A stretch of 64,000 bases of DNA from Nemertoderma westbladi (lineage: Eukaryota; Xenacoelomorpha; Nemertodermatida; Nemertodermatidae), in assembly GCA_032718475.1 (NCBI GenBank), contig JAUCBJ010009076.1, positions 1-64,000 on the forward strand, given 5' to 3'. The notes beneath the pieces are model-generated. The model did no database searches, was not told the origin of the DNA, and saw nothing but the letters and a program-made list of their open reading frames with translations. Below are positions 41,131-53,200 of this stretch, piece after piece. Position numbers and translations under genes: made by a program. Position 1 is the first letter of the stretch, and each line of letters begins with the position of its first letter.

Positions 41131-43158
41131 ATGGGAGCAAATCTTGGGATAGGAGTAGCGCCCACCCCTAACCTTCGGGTAGCAGATAGGAGTAGCGCCC
41201 ATTCCTACCTTCGGGTAGCAGATAGGAGTAGCGCCCACCCATACCTTCTGGTAGCAGATAAGAGAAGCGCCCACCCCTACCTTCGGGTAGAAGATACGAG
41301 TGGCGCCCACTCCTACCTTCGGGTAGCAGAAAAGAGTAGCGCCCATCCCTAACCTTTGGGTAGCAGATAGGAGTAGCGCCCACCCCTACCTTCTGGTAGC
41401 AGATAAGAGTAGCGCCCACCCCTACCTTCGGGTAGCAGATAATAGTAGAGCCCACACCTACTTTTGGGTAGCAGATTGGAGTAGCGCCCACCCCTACCTT
41501 CGGGTAGCAGATAGGAGTAGCGGCCACCCCTACCCTCGGGTAGCAGATAGGAGTAGCGCCCACTCCTACCTTCGGGTAGCAGAGTAGAGCCCACCCCTAC
41601 CCTCGGGTAGCAGATATGAGTAGCGCCCACCCCAACCCTCGGGTAGCAGATAGGAGTAGCGCCCACCCCTACCTTCGGATAGCAGATACGAGTAGCGCCC
41701 ACTCCTACCTTCGGGTAGGAGATAGGAGTAGCGCCCACCCATACCTTCTGGTAGCAGATAAGAGAAGCGCCCACCCCTACCTTCGGGTAGAAGATACGAG
41801 TAGCGCCCACTCCTATCTTCGGGTAGCAGATACGAGTAGCGCCCACTCCTACCTTCGGGTAGGAGATAGGAGTAGCGCCCACCCCTACCTTCGGGTAGCA
41901 GATAGGAGTAGCGCCCACCCCTACCTTCGGGTACCAGATAGGAGTAGCGCCCACCCCTACCCTCGGGTACCAGATAGGAGTAGCGCCCACCCCTACCTTC
42001 GGGTAGCAGATAGGAGTAGCGCCCACCCCTACCTCCGGGTACCAGATAGGTGTAGCGCCCACCCCTACCCTCGGGTACCAGATAGGAGTAGCACCCACCC
42101 CTACCTTCGGGTAGAAGATAGGAGTAGCGCCCACCCCTACCTTCGGGTACCAGATAGGAGTAGCGGCCACCCCTACCCTCGGGTAGCAGATAGGAGTAGC
42201 GCCCACTCCTACCTTCGGGTAGCAGATAAGAGTAGAGCCCACACCTACCCTCGGGTAGCAGATATGAGTAGCGCCCACCCCAACCCTCGGGTAGCAGATA
42301 GGAGTAGCGCCCACCCCTACCTTCGGATAGCAGATACGAGTAGCGCCCACTCCTATCTTCGGGTAGCAGATAAGAGAAGCGCCCACCCCTAACTTCGGGT
42401 AGAAGATACGAGTAGCGCCCACTCCTATCTTCGGGTAGCAGATATGAGTAGCGCCCACTCCTACCTTCGGGTAGGAGATAGGAGTAGCGCCCACCCCTAC
42501 CTTCGGGTAGCAGATAGGAGTAGCGCCCACCCCTACCTTCGGGTACCAGATAGGAGTAGCGCCCACCCCTACCCTCGGGTACCAGATAGGAGTAGCGCCC
42601 ACCCCTACCTTCGGGTAGCAGATAGGAGTAGCGCCCACCCCTACCTCCGGGTACCAGATAGGAGTAGCGCCCACCCCTACCCTCGGGTACCAGATAGGAG
42701 TAGCGCCCACCCCTACCTTCGGGTAGAAGATAGGAGTAGCGCCCACCCCTACCTTCGGGTACCAGATAGGAGTAGAGGCCACCCCTACCCTCGGGTAGCA
42801 GATAGGAGTAGCGCCCACTCCTACCTTCGGGTAGCAGATAAGAGTAGAGCCCACACCTACCCTCGGGTAGCAGATATGAGTAGCGCCCACCCCAACCCTC
42901 GGGTAGCAGATAGGAGTAGCGCCCACCCCTACCTTCGGATAGCAGATACGAGTAGCGCCCACTCCTACCTTCGGGTAGGAGATAGGAGTAGCGCCCACCC
43001 CTACCTTCGGGTAGCAGATAGGAGTAGCGCCCACCCCTACCTTCGGGTAGCAGATAGGAGTAGCGCCCACCCCTACCTTCTGGTAGCAGATAAGAGAAGC
43101 GCCCACCCCTACCTTCGGGTAGGAGATAGGAGTAGCGCCCACCCCTACATTCGGGTAG
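41131..43158. repeat. Tandem satellite, 36-bp monomer with C(TTCG)G hairpin, about 56 copies
   Basis: The monomer contains GAGTAGCGCCCACCCCTACC, then TTCGGGTAGCAGATAG. On the plus strand most monomers include CTACC-TTCG-GGTAG, a 5-bp stem closed by the C(UUCG)G tetraloop if transcribed. Variants have CTCG, TCCG or TTCT loops. A marker monomer with CACCCCAACCC after GATATGAG recurs near 41616, 42263 and 42876, showing higher-order units of 17-18 monomers. The period keeps frames open on both strands, including a 768-codon minus-strand frame at 41349-43655 that also crosses the 15-bp array. No sign of a real protein. Confidence 0.95.
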
Positions 43159-43211
43159 CAGCCATCGAAAGTGGAGCCTCCGGCCTCGGCCAACTGTTTG
43201 ATTGCTTGCTT

Positions 43212-43606
43212 GCTATTATTGGACGCGCTATTATTGGACGCGCTATTATTGGGCGCGCTATTATTGGACGCGCTATTATTGGACGCGCTATTATTGGACG
43301 CGCTATTATTGGACGCGCTATTATTGGACGCGCTATTATTGGACGCGCTATTATTGGACGCGCTATTATTGGACGCGCTATTATTGGACGCGCTATTATT
43401 GGAAGCGCTATTATTGGACGCGCTATTATTGGACGCGCTATTATTGGACGCGCTATTATTGGACGCGCTATTATTGGACGCGCTATTATTGGACGCGCTA
43501 TTATTGGACGCGCTATTATTGGACGCGCTATTATTGGAAGCGCTATTATTGGACGCGCTATTATTGGACGCGCTATTATTGGACGCGCTATTATTGGAAG
43601 CGCTAA
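43212..43606. repeat. Tandem array, 15-bp monomer, about 26 copies
   Basis: GCGCTATTATTGGAC repeats with almost no variation; occasional units have GGAAG or GGGCG instead of GGACG. The five-codon period gives artificial open frames (LLLDA, IIGRA, SASNN). Confidence 0.97.
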
Positions 43607-43935
43607 TAATAATAATCAGAGCGCATGGAGGCGCATCATCCGGACAAGCCGGCATTTATTTGTGGAATTTAAAAGGGAAGTACAAAATAAAATCAAATAG
43701 CAGAAGTATATAAAATAGCACTGTTAGTAAAATAATTGATATGACATTTGAGAATAATTAAAACAGACTGCTACTACTAAGCCATTCATAATAAAAGAAT
43801 AAAATCCGGATCATCTAAAAGAGCTATGCTCATAAGTTCAGGTAAAATTACTGATTGTATTCGGTTCATTAAAGACTCAATAATTACGAGTTATAGTTCG
43901 TACACGATAAATCAAAATAGGATACGATCCAGCAA
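43607..43935. other. 3' flank of the second LINE
   Basis: AT-rich sequence 3' of the minus-strand LINE ORF2, probably its 3' UTR, ending near the 15-bp array. No poly(A) or simple-repeat tail is obvious. Confidence 0.5.
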
Positions 43936-46900
43936 TCACGTCACCCTAACTTTATTTATCCAGTTAAAATATTGTTCTATCCTATGATGACGCGTTTTGA
44001 AAGGCAACGACTGCGAATAGCACTGCAAAATAAAATCGCGGTCGGATTCCTCCGCCATTGTGAGTGCTGCAGGTTCTAAAAGCTTATATAGTGAGCATTT
44101 ACTATATTTATAGCACAAAATTGAGCTCAAACTGGGGATAGCATACTTTTGAGAACATTTTTCAAAAACTGAGCCCAGTCCTACATAAAGGTTATTTGTT
44201 GTCCCAGACAGGTTAGCCTGTAATGCGATACGCAGGATGGACTGTAATAAAACATTTGGGCACTTATTTACTCTGGTTAATGTTCCGACACAAAGTTTAT
44301 ACATTTCCACACTAAAATCGTTGCATCCGAGTAATGCAAGGGTTACGTTGTTGCTTGAATAAGGACCCACGAAAAGTAAACCTCGCAGAGTCTTTCGGTA
44401 ATAAGAGTCAAGTTCAGCGATTTCTTTTGAACATAGCGAACCAATAAGATACCGCGATGAGTAGGATATGGTTGGTACAGCTATGGACCGCCACAGGTAT
44501 CCCAGTGTGCTGCAATCGAGCCAGCGCGCATTCCACCCATTTCGATGAAATAAATCCGACATTATGGCTATCGAGCGGATGCAATCCTGGAGGCTGTTGC
44601 GACGTGGATGTACAATGGGGAAGCCCAAAAAGGTCATGTCATCTGATCGTGGAACTAATGTTCCATTGATGCACATAAATGTAGGGACATTCTCACATGA
44701 ATAATCATTACCATAGCAGGACCACTTTGTTTTGCTCATCTCAATCTCCAGTTTCACTTTATTCATTTCAATGCTGAAAATATCAGCGGCCAATGTCAGT
44801 TCGGTGACAGATGTTGCAGTGAGCAGTATATCATCAGCATATGCTATGATGCCCAGCCAAATGAGCCCAACGATGGACCCAAATCCGTTTAAGCTTAGGA
44901 TATCCAGAACATCCTTCATATAAAGAAGAAACAGTAAAGGTGACAACAGTGACCCCTGCTTGACTCCACGTACCAGGTTGATCCCACAAACATCTATCTC
45001 GTCGGCAACCTTGAGAAAGGCACAAGTAGATTCATAATACGCTAGTAGAACTAGGCAGATGTAAGGGTTTATTATCTCCTTTAGTTTACTGAACAGTAGA
45101 ACAAAGTCGAGGCTACCAAATGCACCAGAAATGTCCATTTGACAAAGGAAGACATTGGTGCCAGTTCTGCGCTGGGACTCTAAGAATTCTAGAATAGTGC
45201 TGATAATTAGATCTGCCCCCAGCTTTTTCTGGTAAGCGAGTTGCTGTTGTGGAATAAAATCCATCAAGGAGAAATATTCGTGTAGAATCACAGATTCCAA
45301 TATCTTCCCGAAAATGCAGACTGTAGCAATTGGTCTATATGACTTTGACACATTGATGTTGCGGCCTTTTCCTTTATATATATGTGTCAAAATGGTTTCC
45401 CCCATGAATTCCGGTGTATGACCAGTTCTAAAACAAGCATTGATTAAATCCGCAAGAGCAGAGCTAATGATTTGTGCGTCAAGGGACAGAAAGTGTTCTA
45501 CGGAGAGGGAATGATTGTCAGGTGACTTCCCCTTGGCCAGCGATGATATAGCACTCTGAACAGCTAAAGGTGAAACTGTTGGCACAAATGAGTCTGCACA
45601 TTGTTGTCTAAGTTCGCTCTTTAGTTGATCTATGGAGGAAGAATAGTCACTACTCTTTTGATGGTTATTTCTGAGATCCTGTCTAATAGCATTCACAGCT
45701 GTTTGAGGCAGTTTATCGGAACGCTGTTTCGAATTGAAGTGCTGCCAGAACTTTCTCGGATTTGATTTAAAAGTGCTCGCAATATGTGAGGTTTCGTTTT
45801 TCACCATAGATTTTGTTACCCAGTTCTTTAGACGCCGCAGAGAGCGCTTCGACTCTTTCAGTGCGTTGCCATGGATACTGTTGGTTGGCTTCCCCTCGCA
45901 GACCCATAAATTGTATAGTTGTTGACAGACCTTCGATCTTTCTTTAATTTCCATTGACCTGATCCTTAGATTTTTTGTTTTCCTCCTGCCCTTCGAAGTG
46001 AGCAGGTACCTTGAGGAAGCATTATGCAGATTATTTCGTAGGGTCATTGCAAACTTATCTATGTTGTTGACAGACCACTGTGCTGGTGGGATACCAACTT
46101 CGGCGTATAGATTATTTAGACACTCTGACACATTGTTTCGATACCTAGAAAGTTGTTGTTTATTTACCCTCGTCCACTGTATGCGAGCTGGAGCAGATCT
46201 AGATTTAATTCTGTCCGCTGATTCTACATGATTTGAACATAACCTGGAGAGATCGACAGTAGCAACTACTGGAACGTGATCAGAGAAGTTTGCGGGGTTT
46301 GTTTTGTAAACACAACCATTAACAACATTGGACATGACTTCTGAAGTGCTAAGAATGTGGTCAATGTATGAAGAGCCATGACCTTTAAATGTGACTGTTG
46401 GACCGTCGAAGGGGCTGTAGGTGTCTAGGGCCAGTAAGCCCTGCTCCTGTAGGAATTGATGAAGTCGAATCCCCCGAGCAGTCGCCTTTTCTCTATTCCA
46501 ACGCGGACCCTGGAGAGCACCCAGATCAGAGTTGAAATCGGAGAGGATAAATGGTGTTGCATGTTGATTAATATCCAAAATATTTGAGAGCCTGCCAAGG
46601 AACTCCTCAAAAACAGAGGCGGGTTTGGACGAGTCGGGTGCATATCCAGAAACGAACAATAGAGGCTGGTGAAAACCCGATATGGAGCCCATGACACCCA
46701 CAATGTCGTCGGATGAAGACACTACACTGAATTTGTTGCAAACACTTTTGCGTATAAGAAGACATACACCTCCAGCACCACGTTTACGCGATGGGTTTTT
46801 CATTAGATCACTCACAAGGTGAACACAGTCGAAGTCCGGGCTTATTTCTGCTAGGATACTATTCGCCTCGACTCCATCAAGCCAATGTTCCTGGATAGCA

Positions 46901-46995
46901 AGTATGTCTAGCACACCCAATAACTGTGAGATGTAGTCGATATTACTAATAATTCCATGACAGTTAAAAGTACCAATCCGTATAAATTCATCCAT
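43936..46995 (-). CDS. Non-LTR retrotransposon ORF2 (APE endonuclease - reverse transcriptase)
   Basis: Intact 1019-residue ORF from ATG to stop. Residues about 6-250 are an APE-type endonuclease with GTFNCHG, LAIQEHWLD, LSDFNSDLG, SYIDHILS and FSDHVPV, so the Asn, Glu, Asp and final His are present. Residues about 550-800 are the reverse transcriptase: KSYRPIATVCIFGKI, QMDISGAFGSLD, GVKQGSLLSPLLFLLYMKD, and active site YADD near 717-720. The C-terminal third has no zinc finger or RNase H that can be recognised. It is not closely similar to the LINE at 2.1-5.4 kb and belongs to another clade, not named with confidence. The C-terminal end of an ORF1-like frame lies just upstream. Confidence 0.95.
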   Translation of the reverse strand: MDEFIRIGTFNCHGIISNIDYISQLLGVLDILAIQEHWLDGVEANSILAEISPDFDCVHLVSDLMKNPSRKRGAGGVCLLIRKSVCNKFSVVSSSDDIVGVMGSISGFHQPLLFVSGYAPDSSKPASVFEEFLGRLSNILDINQHATPFILSDFNSDLGALQGPRWNREKATARGIRLHQFLQEQGLLALDTYSPFDGPTVTFKGHGSSYIDHILSTSEVMSNVVNGCVYKTNPANFSDHVPVVATVDLSRLCSNHVESADRIKSRSAPARIQWTRVNKQQLSRYRNNVSECLNNLYAEVGIPPAQWSVNNIDKFAMTLRNNLHNASSRYLLTSKGRRKTKNLRIRSMEIKERSKVCQQLYNLWVCEGKPTNSIHGNALKESKRSLRRLKNWVTKSMVKNETSHIASTFKSNPRKFWQHFNSKQRSDKLPQTAVNAIRQDLRNNHQKSSDYSSSIDQLKSELRQQCADSFVPTVSPLAVQSAISSLAKGKSPDNHSLSVEHFLSLDAQIISSALADLINACFRTGHTPEFMGETILTHIYKGKGRNINVSKSYRPIATVCIFGKILESVILHEYFSLMDFIPQQQLAYQKKLGADLIISTILEFLESQRRTGTNVFLCQMDISGAFGSLDFVLLFSKLKEIINPYICLVLLAYYESTCAFLKVADEIDVCGINLVRGVKQGSLLSPLLFLLYMKDVLDILSLNGFGSIVGLIWLGIIAYADDILLTATSVTELTLAADIFSIEMNKVKLEIEMSKTKWSCYGNDYSCENVPTFMCINGTLVPRSDDMTFLGFPIVHPRRNSLQDCIRSIAIMSDLFHRNGWNARWLDCSTLGYLWRSIAVPTISYSSRYLIGSLCSKEIAELDSYYRKTLRGLLFVGPYSSNNVTLALLGCNDFSVEMYKLCVGTLTRVNKCPNVLLQSILRIALQANLSGTTNNLYVGLGSVFEKCSQKYAIPSLSSILCYKYSKCSLYKLLEPAALTMAEESDRDFILQCYSQSLPFKTRHHRIEQYFNWINKVRVT

Positions 46996-47047
46996 ATTAT
47001 TTAGTTTATAGGGGTGCCTAGGGTGATGAGATTGCTGGAGGGGTGGG

Positions 47048-47275
47048 TCAAAAATGGTTCAGGTACGCTTTGTCCTTAGTGCGGATGTTTTTGTGATTGC
47101 GATATTCGAAGTTTGGATAAGGCCATTGGGGGTATCTACCATGATCAGCGAGTTTGCAGTCAAACATTGGAGCTTCTATGTGCTGGAATAGCCGAGATTG
47201 TTGCAAATTAAGTTTGGAATTCCTGTGCACATAATCGTGGGGCAACCCATTTCTTAGGTGACAGCGGTGACTTAG
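47048..47275 (-). pseudogene. Truncated C-terminal remnant of the second LINE's ORF1
   Basis: An open frame ending at 47048, 52 bp before the ORF2 start codon, encodes LPHDYVHRNSKLNLQQSRLF and KLADHGRYPQWPYPNFEYRN, then a basic tail. Its position immediately upstream of ORF2 suggests the end of ORF1. No ATG opens it: the frame runs back to about 47275 where the 36-bp satellite begins, so the rest is missing. The domain type cannot be judged from this piece. Confidence 0.5.
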
Positions 47276-47280
47276 GTCAT

Positions 47281-50200
47281 CAGAGTTCCATCAAAGTAAG
47301 TTCCGTTGTATCTCTACAGAGTTCCATCAATGTAAGTTCCGTTTTATCTCTACAGATTTCCATCAAAGTAAGTTCCGTTGTATCTCTCTCTACAGAGTTC
47401 CATCAAAGTAAAGTTCCGTTGTATCTCTACAGAGTTCCATCAAAGTAAGTTCCGTTGTATCTCTACAAAGTTCCATCAATGTAAGTTCCGTTGTATCTCT
47501 ACAGAGTTCCATCACAGTAAGTTCCATTGTATCTCTACAGAGTTCCATCAAAGTAAGTTCCGTTGTATCTCTACAGAGTTCCATCAAAGTAAGTTCCGTT
47601 GTATCTCTCTCTACAGAGTTCCATCAAAGTAAGTTCCGTTGTATCTCTACAGAGTTCCATCAAAGTAAGTTCCGTTGTATCTCTACAGAGTTCCATCAAA
47701 GTAAGTTCCGTTGTATCTCTACAGAGTTCCATCAAAGTAAGTTCCGTTGTATCTCTCTCTACAGAGTTCCATCAAAGTAAGTTCCATTGTATCTCTACAG
47801 AGTTCCATCAAAGTAAGTTCCGTTGTATCTCTACAGAGTTCCATCGAAGTAAGTTTTGTTGTATCTCTACAGAGTCCCGTCAAAGTAAGTTACGTTGTAT
47901 CTCTACAGAGTTCCGTCAAAGTAAATTCCGTTGTATCTCTACAGAGTTCCATCAAAGTAAATTCCGTTGTATCTCTCTCTACAGAGTTCCATCAAAGTAA
48001 GTTCCGTTGTATCTCTACAGAGTTCCATCACAGTAAGTTCCGTAGTATCTCTACAGAGTTCCATCAAAGTAAGTTCCGTTGTATCTCTACAGAGTTCCAT
48101 CAAAGTAAGTTCCGTTGTATCTCTCTCTACAGAGTTCCATCAAAGTAAGTTCCGTTGTATCTCTACAGAGTTCCATCAAAGTAAGTTCCGTTGTATCTCT
48201 ACAGAGTTCCATCAATGTAAGTTCCGTTTTATCTCTACAGATTTCCATCAAAGTAAGTTCCGTTGTATCTCTCTCTACAGAGTTCCATCAAAGTAAGTTC
48301 CGTTGTATCTCTACAGAGTTCCATCAAAGTAAGTTCCGTTGTATCTCTACAGAGTTCCATCAAAGTAAGTTCCGTTGTATCTCTACAGAGTTCCATCAAA
48401 GTAAGTTCCGTTGTATCTCTACAGAGTTCCATCAAAGTAAGTTCCGTTGTATCTCTACAGAGTTCCATCGAAGTAAGTTATGTTGTATCTCTACAGAGTC
48501 CCGTCAAAGTAAGTTCCGTTGCATCTCTACAGAGTTCCGTCAAAGTAAATTCCGTTGTATCTCTACAGAGTTCCATCAAAGTAAGTTCCATTGTATCTCT
48601 CTCTACAGAGTTCCATCAAAGTAAGTTCCGTTGTATCTCTACAGAGTTCCATCAAAGTAAGTTCCGTTGTATCTCTACAGAGTTCCATCAAAGTAAGTTC
48701 CGTTGTATCTCTACAGAGTTCCATCAAAGTAAGTTCCGTTGTATCTCTACAGAGTTCCATCAAAGTAAGTTCCGTTGTATCTCTACAGAGTTCCATCAAA
48801 GTAAGTTCCGTTGTATCTCTACAGAGTTCCATCAAAGTAAGTTCCGTTGTATCTCTACAGAGTTCCATCAAAGTAAGTTCCGTTGTATCTCTACAGAGTT
48901 CCATCAAAGTAAGTTCCGTTGTATCTCTACAGAGTTCCATCAAAGTAAGTTCCGTTGTATCTCTCTCTACAGAGTTCCATCAAAGTAAGTTCCGTTGTAT
49001 CTCTACAGAGTTCCATCAAAGTAAGTTCCGTTGTATCTCTACAGAGTTCCATCAAAGTAAGTTCCGTTGTATCTCTACAGAGTTCCTTCAAAGTAAGTTC
49101 CGTTGTATCTCAACAGAGTTCCATCAAAGTAAGTTTCGTTGTATCTCTACAGAGTTCCATCAAAGTAAGTTCCGTTGTACTCTCTCTACAGAGTTCCATT
49201 AAAGTAAGTTCCGTTGTATCTCTACGGAGTTCCATCAAAGTAAGTTCCGTTGTATCTCTACAGAGTTCCATCAAAATAAGTTCCGTTGTATCTCTACAGA
49301 GTTCCATCAAAGTAAGTTCCGTTGTATCTCTACAGAATTCCATCAAAGTAAGTTCCGTTGTATCTCTACAGAGTCCCGTCAAAGTAAATTCCGAAGTTCC
49401 GTTGTATCTCTACAGAGTTCCATCAAAGTAAGTTCCGTTGTATCTCTACAAAGTTCCATCAATGTAAGTTCCGTTGTATCTCTACAGAGTTCCATCACAG
49501 TAAGTTCCGTTGTATCTCTACAGAGTTCCATCAAAGTAAGTTCCGTTGTATCTCTACAGAGTTCCATCAAAGTAAGTTCCGTTGTATCTCTCTCTACATA
49601 GTTCCATCAAAGTAAGTTCCGTTGTATCTCTACAGAGTTCCATCAAAGTAAGTTCCGTTGTATCTCTACAGAGTTCCATCAAAGTAAGTTCCGTTGTATC
49701 TCTACAGAGTTCCATCAAAGTAAGTTCCGTTGTATCTCTCTCTACAGAGTTCCATCAAAGTAAGTTCCATTGTATCTCTACAGAGTTCCATCAAAGTAAG
49801 TTCCGTTGTATCTCTACAGAGTTCCATCGAAGTAAGTTTTGTTGTATCTCTACAGAGTCCCGTCAAAGTAAGTTACGTTGTATCTCTACAGAGTTCCGTC
49901 AAAGTAAATTCCGTTGTATCTCTACAGAGTTCCATCAAAGTAAGTTCCGTTGTATCTCTCTCTACAGAGTTCCATCAAAGTAAGTTCCGTTGTATCTCTA
50001 CAGAGTTCCATCACAGTAAGTTCCGTTGTATCTCTACAGAGTTCCGTCAAAGTAAGTTCCGTTGTATCTCTACAGAGTTCCATCAAAGTAAGTTCCGTTG
50101 TATCTCTACAGAGTTCCATCAAAGTAAGTTCCGTTGTATCTCTCTCTACAGAGTTCCATCAAAGTAAGTTCCGTTGTATCTCTACAGAGTTCCATCAAAG

Positions 50201-53200
50201 TAAGTTCCGTTGTATCTCTACAGAGTTCCATCAATGTAAGTTCCGTTTTATCTCTACAGATTTCCATCAAAGTAAGTTCCGTTGTATCTCTCTCTACAGA
50301 GTTCCATCAAAGTAAGTTCCGTTGTATCTCTACAGAGTTCCATCAAAGTAAGTTCCGTTGTATCTCTACAGAGTTCCATCAAAGTAAGTTCCGTTGTATC
50401 TCTACAGAGTTCCATCAAAGTAAGTTCCGTTGTATCTCTACAGAGTTCCATCAAAGTAAGTTCCGTTGTATCTCTACAGAGTTCCATCAAAGTAAGTTCC
50501 GTTGTATCTCTACAGAGTTCCATCAAAGTAAGTTCCGTTGTATCTCTACAGAGTCCCGTCAAAGTAAGTTCCGTTGCATCTCTACAGAGTTCCGTCAAAG
50601 TAAATTCCGTTGTATCTCTACAGAGTTCCATCAAAGTAAGTTCCATTGTATCTCTCTCTACAGAGTTCCATCAAAGTAAGTTCCGTTGTATCTCTACAGA
50701 GTTCCATCAAAGTAAGTTCCGTTGTATCTCTACAGAGTTCCATCAAAGTAAGTTCCGTTGTATCTCTACAGAGTTCCATCAAAGTAAGTTCCGTTGTATC
50801 TCTACAGAGTTCCATCAAAGTAAGTTCCGTTGTATCTCTACAGAGTTCCATCAAAGTAAGTTCCGTTGTATCTCTACAGAGTTCCATCAAAGTAAGTTCC
50901 GTTGTATCTCTACAGAGTTCCATCAAAGTAAGTTCCGTTGTATCTCTACAGAGTCCCTTCAAAGTAAGTTCCGTTGTATCTCTACAGAGTTCCATCAAAG
51001 TAAGTTCCGTTGTATCTCTACAGAGTTCCGTCAAAGTAAATTCCGTTGTATCTCTCTCTACAGAGTTCCATCAAAGTAAGTTCCGTTGTATCTCTACAGA
51101 GTTCCATCAAAGTAAGTTCCGTTGTATCTCTACAGAGTTCCGTCAAAGTAAGTTCCGTTGTATCTCTCTCTACAGAGTTCCATCAAAGTAAAGTTCCGTT
51201 GTATCTCTACAGAGTTCCATCAAAGTAAGTTCCGTTGTATCTCTACAAAGTTCCATCAAAGTAAGTTCCGTTGTATCTCTACAGAGTTCCATCACAGTAA
51301 GTTCCGTTGTATCTCTACAGAGTTCCATCAAAGTAAGTTCCGTTGTATCTCTACAGAGTTCCATCAAAGTAAGTTCCGTTGTATCTCTCTCTACAGAGTT
51401 CCATCAAAGTAAGTTCCGTTGTATCTCTACAGAGTTCCATCAAAGTAAGTTCCGTTGTATCTCTACAGAGTTCCATCAAAGTAAGTTCCGTTGTATCTCT
51501 ACAGAGTTCCATCAAAGTAAGTTCCGTTGTATCTCTCTCTACAGAGTTCCATCAAAGTAAGTTCCATTGTATCTCTACAGAGTTCCATCAAAGTAAGTTC
51601 CGTTGTATCTCTACAGAGTTCCATCGAAGTAAGTTCTGTTGTATCTCTACAGAGTCCCGTCAAAGTAAGTTCCGTTGTATCTCTACAGAGTTCCGTCAAA
51701 GTAAATTCCGTTGTATCTCTACAGAGTTCCATCAAAGTAAGTTCCGTTGTATCTCTCTCTACAGAGTTCCATCAAAGTAAGTTCCGTTGTATCTCTACAG
51801 AGTTCCATCAAAGTAAGTTCCGTTGTATCTCTACAGAGTTCCATCAAAGTAAGTTCCGTTGTATCTATACAGAGTCCCTTCAAAGTAAGTTCCGTTGTAT
51901 CTCTACAGAGTTCCATCAAAGTAAGTTCCGTTGTATCTCTACAGAGTTCCGTCAAAGTAAATTCCGTTGTATCTCTCTCTACAGAGTTCCATCAATGTAA
52001 GTTCCGTTTTATCTCTACAGATTTCCATCAAAGTAAGTTCCGTTGTATCTCTCTCTACAGAGTTCCATCAAAGTAAGTTCCGTTGTATCTCTACAGAGTT
52101 CCATCAAAGTAAGTTCCGTTGTATCTCTACAGAGTTCCATCAAAGTAAGTTCCGTTGTATCTCTACAGAGTTCCATCAAAGTAAGTTCCGTTGTATCTCT
52201 ACAGAGTTCCATCAAAGTAAGTTCCGTTGTATCTCTACAGAGTTCCATCGAAGTAAGTTCTGTTGTATCTCTACAGAGTCCCGTCAAAGTAAGTTCCGTT
52301 GTATCTCTACAGAGTTCCGTCAAAGTAAATTCCGTTGTATCTCTACAGAGTTCCATCAAAGTAAGTTCCATTGTATCTCTCTCTACAGAGTTCCATCAAA
52401 GTAAGTTCCGTTGTATCTCTACAGAGTTCCATCAAAGTAAGTTCCGTTGTATCTCTACAGAGTTCCATCAAAGTAAGTTCCGTTGTATCTCTACAGAGTT
52501 CCATCAAAGTAAGTTCCGTTGTATCTCTACAGAGTTCCATCAAAGTAAGTTCCGTTGTATCTCTACAGAGGTCCATCAAAGTAAGTTCCGTTGTATCTCT
52601 ACAGAGTCCCGTCAAAGTAAGTTCCGTTGTATCTCTACAGAGTTCCATCAAAGTAAGTTCCGTTGTATCTCTACAGAGTTCCATCAAAGTAAGTTCTGTT
52701 GTATCTCTACAGAGTTCCATCAAAGTAAGTTCCGTTGTATCTCTACAGAGTCCCGTCAAAGTAAGTTCCGTTGTATTTCTACAGAGTTCCATCAAAGTAA
52801 GTTCCGTTGTATCTCTACAGAGTTCCATCAAAGTAAGTTCCGTTGTATCTCTCTCTACAGAGTTCCATCAAAGTAAGTTCCGTTGTATCTCTACAGAGTT
52901 CCTTCAAAGTAAGTTCCGTTGTATCTCAACAGAGTTCCATCAAAGTAAGTTTCGTTGTATCTCTACAGAGTTCCATCAAAGTAAGTTCCGTTGTACTCTC
53001 TCTACAGAGTTCCATCAAAGTAAGTTCCGTTGTATCTCTACAGAGTTCCATCAAAGTAAGTTCCGTTGTATCTCTACAGAGTTCCATCAAAGTAAGTTCC
53101 GTTGTATCTCTACAGAGTTCCATCAAAGTAAGTTCCGTTGTATCTCTACAGAATTCCATCAAAGTAAGTTCCGTTGTATCTCTACAGAGTCCCGTCAAAG

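Noticed and set aside
41349-43655. 768-codon open frame on the minus strand with KVGVGATPICYP and SASNN repeats
   Set aside because: It spans two unrelated satellites whose periods (36 and 15 bp) are multiples of three. The plus strand is equally open, and no signal peptide, domain or splice context supports a protein.
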